A stretch of DNA of 17,065 bases from Clostridiales bacterium (GTDB lineage: Bacteria; Bacillota; Clostridia; Oscillospirales; Butyricicoccaceae), in the NCBI GenBank assembly GCA_026419635.1, contig JANZZB010000016.1, positions 1 through 17,065 on the forward strand. The letters run 5' to 3'. Of this stretch, positions 1-6,480 are shown piece after piece. The notes below the pieces were generated by a model. That model was not told the origin of the DNA. It saw nothing but the letters and a program-made list of their open reading frames with translations, and ran no database searches. The position numbers were made by a program, and so were the translations under genes. Within the stretch, counting starts at the first letter, position 1. Every line of letters starts with the position of its first letter.

Positions 1-1
1 C

Positions 2-517
2 GGTTATTCGGAGGAATCTGGCATTCCTTATGGCAGCGGTCTTATTAAAAACCGTTACGTCGGACGCACATTTATCCAACCGTCTCAGACACAGCGCGAG
101 CGTTCTGTCAGCATCAAGCTAAACGCTTTGGCATCTTCTGTAAAAGGCAAAAAAGTTGTTATGGTAGACGATTCGATTGTCAGAGGAACAACTTCTGCTA
201 ATATTGTCAACATGGTCAGAGAGGCCGGTGCGACAGAGGTGCATATGCGCCTATCTTCTCCGCCATTTAGAAATCCGTGTTATTTCGGCACGGATGTACC
301 CGACCGGGACATGTTGATTGCTCATAAATTAAGTGTAAGTGAAATCGGAAAGAAAATTGGTGTGGATAGCATCGGATATCTGCCGGTCGAAGCTCTGTAT
401 GATATTGAAAAAAAGTGTAAGAGAAAATTCTGTCTGGGCTGCTTTACCGGTTCCTATCCTTTGGACGAGCCTGATGTCAGCAGAAAGAATATTTTTGAAC
501 GGAGGATCGGCGAATGA
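2..517 (+). CDS. purF: Amidophosphoribosyltransferase, C-terminal part (5' truncated by window)
   Basis: PurF makes 5-phosphoribosylamine from PRPP and glutamine, the first committed step of purine synthesis. About 171 C-terminal residues are visible; the reading frame is open to the left edge, so the gene starts outside. Seen: the phosphoribosyltransferase loop VVMVDDSIVRGTTS (fragment residues about 52-65) that binds PRPP, preceded by the conserved GLIKNRYVGRTFIQPSQ segment. Fragment Cys93 (NPCYFG) and the Cys144/Cys147 pair (FCLGCFTG) match the positions of the [4Fe-4S] ligands of the Bacillus-type enzyme, so this is probably the oxygen-labile Fe-S class. The N-terminal glutaminase domain is not in view. 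The stop overlaps the purM start by four bases (ATGA), which implies translational coupling. A TTG at 128 is inside the gene and is not a start. Confidence 0.97.
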   Translation, partial: GYSEESGIPYGSGLIKNRYVGRTFIQPSQTQRERSVSIKLNALASSVKGKKVVMVDDSIVRGTTSANIVNMVREAGATEVHMRLSSPPFRNPCYFGTDVPDRDMLIAHKLSVSEIGKKIGVDSIGYLPVEALYDIEKKCKRKFCLGCFTGSYPLDEPDVSRKNIFERRIGE

Positions 518-1551
518 ACGATTCTAATAGCGAAAGCTATAAACGTGCCGGAGTTGACGTAACGGCTGGTTATGACGCAGTTCGTATGATGCGCCCTGAT
601 GTGGAAAAAACATTCATAAAAGGCGTTATGGGATCGATTGGAGGCTTTGGCGGCCTGTTCGAACCGGATATTTCCAATATGAAACGGCCGATTTTGGTTT
701 CCGGTACCGATGGAGTCGGAACAAAACTGAAAATTGCTTTTTTAATGGATAAGCATGACACAGTCGGAATCGATTGCGTTGCTATGTGTGTTAACGATAT
801 CATATGCTCGGGAGCAACCCCTATGTTTTTTCTGGACTATATTGCTTTAGGAAAACTCAGTCCGGAAAAAGTCAAACAAATTGTTAAAGGTGTTTCGGAC
901 GGTTGCCTTCAGGCCGGATGCGCTTTAATCGGAGGAGAAACTGCCGAAATGCCCGGGTTTTATCCAGAGGACGAATATGACTTAGCAGGTTTTTCTGTGG
1001 GAATGGCAGATTACGATAATCTGATCGATGGCTCGACTATCAAACCGGGAGATGCACTCATCGCGATAGCTTCTTCTGGTGTGCATTCCAACGGTTTTTC
1101 TTTGGTTCGCAAAGTGTTGGACGTAAGTGAAAACACAATTGACCGCTATGAACCGGAACTTAAAAAAACGGTAGGCGAAGAACTTTTGACTCCGACAAGG
1201 ATTTATGTTAATGCAATCAAGACACTTCGCTCGGCTGTTAAAGTGAAAGCGCTCAGCCATATTACGGGCGGAGGGTTCTATGAGAATATTCCCAGAATGC
1301 TGAAAGATGGAATTCGTGCGCAGATTGAGAAAAAGTCACTTCCGCGTTGTCCAATTTTTGATTTGATTATGCAACGTGGAAATATTTCTGAGCACGATAT
1401 GTATAATACCTTTAATATGGGGGCAGGAATTGTTGGCATTGTTTCATCCGAAGACGCGTCGCGTGCTATTTTGGCACTTAACGCCGCAGGTGAACGGGCA
1501 CATATTATTGGCGAATGTGCTAAAGGAGAGAAAGGCGTCTTTTTATACTGA
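514..1551 (+). CDS. purM: Phosphoribosylformylglycinamidine cyclo-ligase (AIR synthetase)
   Basis: PurM closes the imidazole ring: FGAM plus ATP gives AIR, in the cytosol. The protein has 345 residues, the usual length of the family. Seen: the nucleotide-binding segment VSGTDGVGTKLKIAF (about residues 62-76), the GGETAEMPGFY segment (about 140-150), HSNGFSLVRK (about 191-200) and the C-terminal HITGGGFYENIPR. The order is the AIR-synthase N-terminal domain followed by the C-terminal domain. The start ATG at 514 is preceded by GGAGG at 501-505 and overlaps the purF stop, so the two are very likely co-translated. It is followed after 30 nt by purN. Nothing is missing or broken. Confidence 0.97.
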   Translation: MNDSNSESYKRAGVDVTAGYDAVRMMRPDVEKTFIKGVMGSIGGFGGLFEPDISNMKRPILVSGTDGVGTKLKIAFLMDKHDTVGIDCVAMCVNDIICSGATPMFFLDYIALGKLSPEKVKQIVKGVSDGCLQAGCALIGGETAEMPGFYPEDEYDLAGFSVGMADYDNLIDGSTIKPGDALIAIASSGVHSNGFSLVRKVLDVSENTIDRYEPELKKTVGEELLTPTRIYVNAIKTLRSAVKVKALSHITGGGFYENIPRMLKDGIRAQIEKKSLPRCPIFDLIMQRGNISEHDMYNTFNMGAGIVGIVSSEDASRAILALNAAGERAHIIGECAKGEKGVFLY

Positions 1552-1581
1552 TAAAACTAGAAAAGGAACGGATCAAAAGCC

Positions 1582-2217
1582 ATGTCTGATCAAATGCGTA
1601 TTGCCGTTTTGGTATCGGGAGGCGGAACGAATTTGCAGGCGCTGATTGATGCGCAGGCAGAAAGAAAAATTAAAAACGGATTTTTGTGTGCCGTCGTATC
1701 CTCTAAAGAGGATGCATTTGCACTAAGCCGCGCAAGAAAAGCAGGGATTCCCGAATTTATTTTAGCGAGAAAAGATTATCCGATAAGCAGGCAGTATGAC
1801 GAAGCTCTGATTCGATTGCTGGATAAGATCGGGGTCGATCTTGTTGTATTAGCCGGATTTATGAATGTACTTGGACCGGACTTTTGCAGCAAGTATAAAA
1901 ATCGTATTATTAATGTTCATCCTTCTTTGATTCCTTCATTTTGCGGAGACGGATTTTATGGTTTAAGAGTTCATAAAGCTGCACTTTCCTGCGGAGTGAA
2001 AGTAACTGGCGCTACTGTGCATTTTGTAAATGAGGTTACCGACGGAGGAGCGATTATACTGCAAAAAGCAGTTGAAGTGAAAGATTCGGATACACCGGAA
2101 AGCCTTCAGATGAGGGTAATGAAAGAAGCGGAATGGGAGCTTTTGCCGAAAGCGGTATCGCTTTTTTGCGAAGGAAGACTACAGATAGAAGACGGGCATG
2201 TCCGTATATTGGAATAA
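1582..2217 (+). CDS. purN: Phosphoribosylglycinamide formyltransferase (10-formyl-THF dependent)
   Basis: PurN transfers a formyl group from 10-formyl-tetrahydrofolate to GAR, giving FGAR. The protein has 211 residues, typical for the family. Seen: the N-terminal phosphate-binding loop AVLVSGGGTNLQAL (residues 8-21), and the catalytic set Asn111 and His113 (INVHPSL) with Asp154 (VTDGGAI), which correspond to the Asn-His-Asp triad of the Escherichia coli enzyme. The folate-side loop SFCGDGFYG is present. The start is the ATG at 1582. The nearest purine-rich site, AAGGA (1563-1567), is rather far upstream, and an in-frame ATG at 1594 gives MRIAVLVSGG, so the exact start is uncertain by four codons. 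It lies in the pur operon, 30 nt after purM. Confidence 0.96.
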   Translation: MSDQMRIAVLVSGGGTNLQALIDAQAERKIKNGFLCAVVSSKEDAFALSRARKAGIPEFILARKDYPISRQYDEALIRLLDKIGVDLVVLAGFMNVLGPDFCSKYKNRIINVHPSLIPSFCGDGFYGLRVHKAALSCGVKVTGATVHFVNEVTDGGAIILQKAVEVKDSDTPESLQMRVMKEAEWELLPKAVSLFCEGRLQIEDGHVRILE

Positions 2218-2244
2218 TAATTATTAATATTAGAGGTGAAGACA

Positions 2245-3786
2245 GTGAAAAAACGTGCACTTTTAAGTGTGTCCGACAAGACAGGTATCGTCGAATTTGC
2301 TAAAGCACTTGTCGAAATGGACTTTGAAATTGTATCAACCGGAGGCACGGCGGGCACGCTGATTAAAGCAGGCGTTCCTGTTATCGGGATCTCTGAGATT
2401 ACCGGATTTCCTGAGTGCTTAGACGGAAGAGTAAAGACGCTTCACCCCATGGTGCATGCCGGTATTCTCGCAATCCGAAGCAATCAGGAACATATGCAGC
2501 AGCTTTCCGAACTTAATGTTACACCGATTGACTTAGTGGCAATCAACCTCTATCCGTTTAAACAAACAATACTAAAACCGGATGCCAAACTTGAGGAAGC
2601 GATTGAAAATATTGATATCGGCGGACCCACAATGATTCGTGCAGCTGCAAAGAACTGGCAGGATGTATGCGTAATCGTTGATCCATCGGATTACGACACT
2701 GTTTTGTCGGATCTGAAGCAAGGCGAAATTGCAAAAGAAACAAAATTCAGACTTGCCCAAAAAGTCTTTGAGCATACAGCGCATTACGATGCACTTATCG
2801 CTACTTATCTTCGCAAACAAGTGGGAATTGATTTCCCTGAAACGATCACATTCACTTACGAAAAAGCTCAGGATTTACGCTACGGTGAAAATCCACATCA
2901 AAAGGCTGTATTTTATAAAGAAATCGGCGACTTCAGCGGCACCATTGTGGCTGCGGAACAACTTTGGGGCAAAGAGCTTTCTTATAACAACATCAACGAT
3001 GCAAATGGTGCGCTTGATACCTTAAAAGAATTTGGCGACGTTCCTTGTGCTGTAGCCGTAAAGCATGCGAACCCTTGCGGAGTAGGAATCGGGCAAACAA
3101 TACTGGATGCGTATCAGAATGCTTACAATGCAGATCCCGTTTCGATCTTTGGCGGGATTGTAGCTTTAAACCGCTGCTGTGATCATTTGACTGCAGGCGA
3201 GATTTCTAAGATTTTTCTTGAGATCATCATAGCTCCCAGCTATACCGACGAGGCGCTCGAGATTCTGAAACAGAAAAAAAATCTTCGCATACTGCGCCTG
3301 CCGGAAATTTTACGTGTAAACGAGAATTCGATGCGGGACTTCAAGAAAGTTGCGGGGGGGCTTTTAGTACAGGATTTAAATTGCAGTCTGCTGTCTGGTG
3401 AGGAACTCAACGTCGTTACAGAGCGGCAGCCGACTGAAAAAGAAATGGAAGCACTGCTATTTGCTTGGAGAGTCGTAAAACATACAAAATCAAACGGTAT
3501 TGTTCTTGCAAAGGAGAACCGCACAGTAGGTATTGGCCCCGGACAGACGAACCGTATTACAGCATTAGAACTTGCAATTAAATACGCAGGAGAAAACGCA
3601 AAGGATTCTGTTATGGCATCGGATGCATTTTTTCCGTTTGACGACTGCGTAAAGGCAGCGCATGAAGCCGGTATTACGGCGATTATTCATCCGGGCGGAT
3701 CGGTTCGCGATCAGGAGTCAATCGACGCATGCAATCAGTTCGGCATTGCGATGGTATTTACCGGAATGCGGCACTTTAAGCATTAA
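2245..3786 (+). CDS. purH: Bifunctional AICAR transformylase / IMP cyclohydrolase
   Basis: PurH carries out the last two steps of IMP synthesis: formylation of AICAR to FAICAR, then ring closure to IMP. With the start used here it has 513 residues, close to the Bacillus enzyme. Seen: the N-terminal MGS-like cyclohydrolase domain (about 1-145) with LLSVSDKTGI, STGGTA, GRVKTLHP and the ENIDIGGPTMIRAAAKN segment. The transformylase domain (about 146-513) has the catalytic Lys273-His274 in KHANPCG, SIFGG, FFPFDDCV and the C-terminal IIHPGGSVRDQ and GMRHFKH. I chose the GTG at 2245 because AGAGGTGA (2232-2239) sits 5 nt upstream. An in-frame GTG at 2236 lies within that site and is unlikely to be used. 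A 115-nt structured gap separates it from purD. Confidence 0.96.
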   Translation: MKKRALLSVSDKTGIVEFAKALVEMDFEIVSTGGTAGTLIKAGVPVIGISEITGFPECLDGRVKTLHPMVHAGILAIRSNQEHMQQLSELNVTPIDLVAINLYPFKQTILKPDAKLEEAIENIDIGGPTMIRAAAKNWQDVCVIVDPSDYDTVLSDLKQGEIAKETKFRLAQKVFEHTAHYDALIATYLRKQVGIDFPETITFTYEKAQDLRYGENPHQKAVFYKEIGDFSGTIVAAEQLWGKELSYNNINDANGALDTLKEFGDVPCAVAVKHANPCGVGIGQTILDAYQNAYNADPVSIFGGIVALNRCCDHLTAGEISKIFLEIIIAPSYTDEALEILKQKKNLRILRLPEILRVNENSMRDFKKVAGGLLVQDLNCSLLSGEELNVVTERQPTEKEMEALLFAWRVVKHTKSNGIVLAKENRTVGIGPGQTNRITALELAIKYAGENAKDSVMASDAFFPFDDCVKAAHEAGITAIIHPGGSVRDQESIDACNQFGIAMVFTGMRHFKH

Positions 3787-3800
3787 TTAATAAGAAGAGA

Positions 3801-3875
3801 TTTGGCATACCGCTTGCCAAAAAAGCGGTAACCATGGCAAATACCATTACTTATTTTTTGAAATGATCATGGTAT
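3801..3875 (+). promoter_or_regulatory. Set of competing hairpins between purH and purD
   Basis: The longest gap inside the pur operon holds at least four perfect inverted repeats. Two of them overlap and cannot form together: TTTGGCA 3801-3807 with TGCCAAA 3815-3821, and TACCGCTT 3808-3815 with AAGCGGTA 3823-3830. TTGCCA 3814-3819 can also pair with TGGCAA 3835-3840, and ATACCAT 3841-3847 with ATGGTAT 3869-3875. No stem is followed by a U-run, so these are not standard terminators. An mRNA processing or stability element, or a conformational switch acting on purD, is inference only. The purD Shine-Dalgarno site begins 16 nt after the last repeat. Confidence 0.45.
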
Positions 3876-3901
3876 ATAGCCACGGAACTTGGAGCTGAAA
3901 A

Positions 3902-5152
3902 ATGAAAGTACTTATAATAGGCGGCGGGGGACGTGAACACGCCATCGCCTGGAAATTAAAACAAAGTCCAAAAGTTACAAAGTTATGGTGTGCTCCCGGA
4001 AACGGAGGCATTGCAGACATAGCTGAATGTGTCCCTTTTAAAGCAACAGATCTTACAGCGGCGCTTGCGTTTTGCATGGAGAATCGCCCCGATCTTGTTG
4101 TTGTTGCACCGGATGACCCTTTAACACTTGGCATGGTCGATGTTCTTACGGAGAACGGATTTCGTGCATTTGGACCGAACAAAAACGCCGCTTTGATCGA
4201 GGGTTCAAAATCCTTCGCAAAAGAACTTATGAAAAAATACGACATTCCGACTGCTCGGTATGAGGTGTTTGACGACAAAGAAAAAGCGCTTTCTTACATT
4301 CGGGAAAACGGTGCTCCGATCGTTATTAAAGCGGATGGGCTGGCACTTGGAAAAGGCGTTACAGTCGCTTTTACAGTCGAGGATGCAGAAAACGCCGTAA
4401 AAGCTGCTATGGAAGAAAAAGTATTCGGAAATGCGGGAGCAAAAGTGGTTATCGAAGAGTATTTGACAGGCCCCGAGGTTTCGGTTTTGTGTTTCACAGA
4501 CGGAAACGCGCTGCGTCTGATGCCTTCTGCACAAGACCACAAAAGGGCTTACGACAACGATGAAGGTCCAAATACAGGAGGAATGGGTGCTTTTTCTCCC
4601 AGTAGAAATTTTACAAAAGAGATCGAAGCATGCTGCCTTGAAACCATTTTTATACCGACTATAAAGGCCATGAAAAAAGAGGGCAGACCGTTTAAGGGCG
4701 TTTTATATTTCGGACTAATGCTGACAAAGGACGGACCGAAAGTGATTGAATACAACGCACGTTTCGGGGACCCTGAAACCCAGGCCGTGTTGATGCGGAT
4801 GACGAGTGATCTGTTTGAGGCTATGAATGCTGTGATAGATGAACGGCTAAACGACATTGAAATAGCATTTTCCGATGAATCCGCTTGCTGTATCGTTATG
4901 GCATCGGGAGGTTATCCTTTAAAATACGAAACAGGCTTTCCGATTAGTGGAATCAACAATGCGGAAGAGACAGGGGCAGTCGTTTTTCATGCCGGAACAA
5001 AGCAGGAAAACGGAGTTTATAAAACGTCTGGCGGCAGAGTGCTTGGTGTAACCGCAAAAGGATTGACCTCTGAGGACGCAGCAAAAAAAGCATATCAGGC
5101 GGTAGAAAAAATTACTTTCCAGGATATGCATTTCCGCCACGATATAGGGTAA
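3902..5152 (+). CDS. purD: Phosphoribosylamine-glycine ligase (GAR synthetase)
   Basis: PurD joins phosphoribosylamine and glycine with ATP to give GAR, the second step of the pathway. The protein has 416 residues, normal for the family. Seen: the N-terminal domain beginning MKVLIIGGGGREHA; an ATP-grasp domain (about 101-330) with PIVIKADGLALGKGV, EEYLTGPEVSV, the DEGPNTGGMGAFSP loop, and IEYNARFGDPETQAVL carrying the metal-binding Glu and Asn; and the C-terminal domain with CCIVMASGGYP and KTSGGRVLGV. The start ATG at 3902 has GGAG at 3891-3894. It is the last gene of the visible pur operon and is followed by an intrinsic terminator. No purE, K, C, B, L or Q is in view; they may lie upstream or elsewhere. 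Confidence 0.97.
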   Translation: MKVLIIGGGGREHAIAWKLKQSPKVTKLWCAPGNGGIADIAECVPFKATDLTAALAFCMENRPDLVVVAPDDPLTLGMVDVLTENGFRAFGPNKNAALIEGSKSFAKELMKKYDIPTARYEVFDDKEKALSYIRENGAPIVIKADGLALGKGVTVAFTVEDAENAVKAAMEEKVFGNAGAKVVIEEYLTGPEVSVLCFTDGNALRLMPSAQDHKRAYDNDEGPNTGGMGAFSPSRNFTKEIEACCLETIFIPTIKAMKKEGRPFKGVLYFGLMLTKDGPKVIEYNARFGDPETQAVLMRMTSDLFEAMNAVIDERLNDIEIAFSDESACCIVMASGGYPLKYETGFPISGINNAEETGAVVFHAGTKQENGVYKTSGGRVLGVTAKGLTSEDAAKKAYQAVEKITFQDMHFRHDIG

Positions 5153-5184
5153 TACATAACAGTATTGAACTCAATCATCCAAAC

Positions 5185-5224
5185 AACCCACTATGCTTTA
5201 GCATAGTGGGTTTGCTGTTTTTTC
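5185..5224 (+). terminator. Intrinsic terminator of the pur operon
   Basis: A perfect 12-bp stem, AACCCACTATGC (5185-5196) with GCATAGTGGGTT (5201-5212), closes a TTTA tetraloop and is followed by TGCTGTTTTTT. It lies 32 nt after the purD stop and marks the operon end. Confidence 0.9.
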
Positions 5225-5289
5225 TGTAGTTTTAGGGTTAGTAAAAATTATTGACCGGAAATTACCAATACAATTTCTTCCTTTTAGGG

Positions 5290-5318
5290 TTGCTTTTTTG
5301 TAACTATTTTGTTACTAT
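5290..5318 (+). promoter_or_regulatory. Putative promoter of the CAP-domain gene
   Basis: TTGCTT (5290-5295) and TACTAT (5313-5318) are separated by 17 nt. Transcription would start near 5325, so that the UUCG hairpin at 5327-5344 would form the extreme 5' end of the mRNA. The -10 overlaps a small repeat, GTAAC/GTTAC (5300-5304 and 5311-5315). A TTGACC at 5251 has no -10 at a good distance. Confidence 0.45.
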
Positions 5319-5326
5319 TTAGCCGA

Positions 5327-5354
5327 GTTAAGATTCGTCTTAACAATTTTTTTT
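5327..5354 (+). promoter_or_regulatory. 5'-leader hairpin with UUCG loop and T-run
   Basis: GTTAAGA (5327-5333), loop TTCG (5334-5337) and TCTTAAC (5338-5344) form a perfect 7-bp stem. It is followed by AA and eight T, and then directly by the AGGAGG ribosome binding site (5355-5360). In shape it resembles a weak terminator, but its place at the predicted mRNA 5' end also fits a transcript-stabilising hairpin. Confidence 0.5.
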
Positions 5355-5369
5355 AGGAGGATGAAAAAA

Positions 5370-6290
5370 ATGAGAGCTCAGAAGAATAGGCTCGTTAAAG
5401 CCTTTGCCGGAATAATGGGTGGTTTGATGATTGCATTTGCGGTATCCGTACCAGCCGGCGCGGCTCAAGTTTGCCTTAACAATGGGTCTTCATCCACACC
5501 CTTAAGTAAATACATTTATAATTCAGTATGTAAGACCAGCGGAACATGCCAAACGGCTGCATGCAAAAAAACAAATTGCGTAACAGCAAGCAATGGATGC
5601 AACACGGCGGGCTGTAAAATATACAGCAACGGAAAGAACTGCCGCAACAATCTGTCGGGAATTTTGTCATCTCTTACCGGAAGAGATGTGTCGCAAATTC
5701 AGCAGATGCTGAAAAATGGAACAATTAATTTTGATATGATTCAAAATCTCTGTCCGACAAAGGGCAAGGTAACCGGTTCAAAGAAGTTAGCAACAAAACA
5801 AACAACCAAAGCTGCAAAGCCGACCACCCCATCAAAGGCAACAACAGATAAAACACCTACAGCGCCTTCAAACAGTGGCACAACAACCACAACTACGCCG
5901 ACAGGTGTTACGGCGATGGAACAGCAGATGGTGAACTTAGTCAACAGTGAACGTGCGAAAGCCGGTGTTGCCCCTCTGAAAATCGATGTAAAGCTTACAC
6001 ACGTTGCAGAGGTTAAAGCAAAAGACATGATAGACAATCATTATTTCTCCCATACTTCACCGACTTACGGAAGTCCGTTTGATATGATGAAGACATTCGG
6101 AATCACCTATCGGACAGCGGGAGAAAATATTGCAATGAATCAGACTGTGCAGGCTGCGCATACCGCGTTTATGAATTCTCCGGGACATCGTGCCAATATA
6201 TTGAATTCCTCATTTACCAGCGTTGGAATCGGCATTATTTCGGATGGCAAAGGAAACATTTATATTTCGCAAATGTTTATTGGAAACTAA
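5370..6290 (+). CDS. Secreted CAP (SCP-like, YkwD-type) protein with Cys-rich N-terminal region
   Basis: This is an exported protein of 306 residues. I chose the ATG at 5370 because AGGAGG (5355-5360) lies 9 nt upstream; the ATG at 5361 directly abuts that site. Seen: a signal peptide (basic residues 2-10, hydrophobic 11-27, likely cut after PAGAA near residue 32); a cysteine-rich region with Cys 35, 54, 60, 65, 70, 77, 82, 91 and 128, several spaced five apart; a Thr/Lys/Pro/Ala-rich linker (about 131-180); and a CAP domain (about 183-306). The CAP domain has His224/His228 (NHYFSHTSP), Glu252 (GENIA) and His273 (NSPGHRANIL), the residues that line the CAP cavity. Bacterial CAP proteins are secreted or spore-associated and their activity is mostly unknown. 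The cysteine region is not a domain I recognise. It is a stand-alone transcription unit upstream of the copper operon. Confidence 0.88.
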   Translation: MRAQKNRLVKAFAGIMGGLMIAFAVSVPAGAAQVCLNNGSSSTPLSKYIYNSVCKTSGTCQTAACKKTNCVTASNGCNTAGCKIYSNGKNCRNNLSGILSSLTGRDVSQIQQMLKNGTINFDMIQNLCPTKGKVTGSKKLATKQTTKAAKPTTPSKATTDKTPTAPSNSGTTTTTTPTGVTAMEQQMVNLVNSERAKAGVAPLKIDVKLTHVAEVKAKDMIDNHYFSHTSPTYGSPFDMMKTFGITYRTAGENIAMNQTVQAAHTAFMNSPGHRANILNSSFTSVGIGIISDGKGNIYISQMFIGN

Positions 6291-6309
6291 AAAAACGATA
6301 ACATTTTTT

Positions 6310-6343
6310 AAGCCTGCCGCCTTTGGGCGGCAGGCTTTTTTTT
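6310..6343 (+). terminator. Intrinsic terminator of the CAP-domain gene
   Basis: A GC-rich perfect 12-bp stem, AAGCCTGCCGCC (6310-6321) with GGCGGCAGGCTT (6326-6337), has a TTTG loop and is followed by a T-run to 6343. It starts 20 nt after the stop codon. Confidence 0.95.
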
Positions 6344-6401
6344 GTACGTAAAGGACAATTTTAAGATAAAATACTGGGTAAAACATAATGATGTATTTTA
6401 G

Positions 6402-6430
6402 TTGACATATAAAAAAATATTAAGTAGAAT
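6402..6430 (+). promoter_or_regulatory. copA-csoR promoter
   Basis: A perfect -35 TTGACA (6402-6407) and -10 TAGAAT (6425-6430) are separated by exactly 17 nt in an A/T-rich context. The predicted start, near 6437, falls at the left edge of the palindromic operator. Confidence 0.85.
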
Positions 6431-6438
6431 AAAAATGG

Positions 6439-6461
6439 ATACCCACCGGGGGTGTGGGTAT
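6439..6461 (+). promoter_or_regulatory. CsoR-type copper operator
   Basis: Half-sites ATACCCAC (6439-6446) and GTGGGTAT (6454-6461) form an inverted repeat around a G-rich centre (CGGGGGT). This matches the known CsoR operator style, TAC-C-tract then G-tract-GTA. It lies just downstream of the -10, over the predicted start site, where a bound repressor would block transcription. The operon encodes CsoR itself, so autoregulation is expected. Confidence 0.8.
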
Positions 6462-6480
6462 AATTCGGGGAGGTGTAGAT

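Noticed and set aside
3847..4278. 143-codon minus-strand reading frame across the purD start
   Set aside because: It lies opposite a well-conserved PurD and reads through its control region; no ribosome binding site or family features.
5741..6037. 98-codon minus-strand frame opposite the CAP-gene linker
   Set aside because: A Val-rich product that is the complement of the Thr codons in the linker; a composition artefact.
6454..6480. GTG at 6454 as the copA start
   Set aside because: It lies within the CsoR operator and has no upstream Shine-Dalgarno; the TTG at 6481 has an excellent one.
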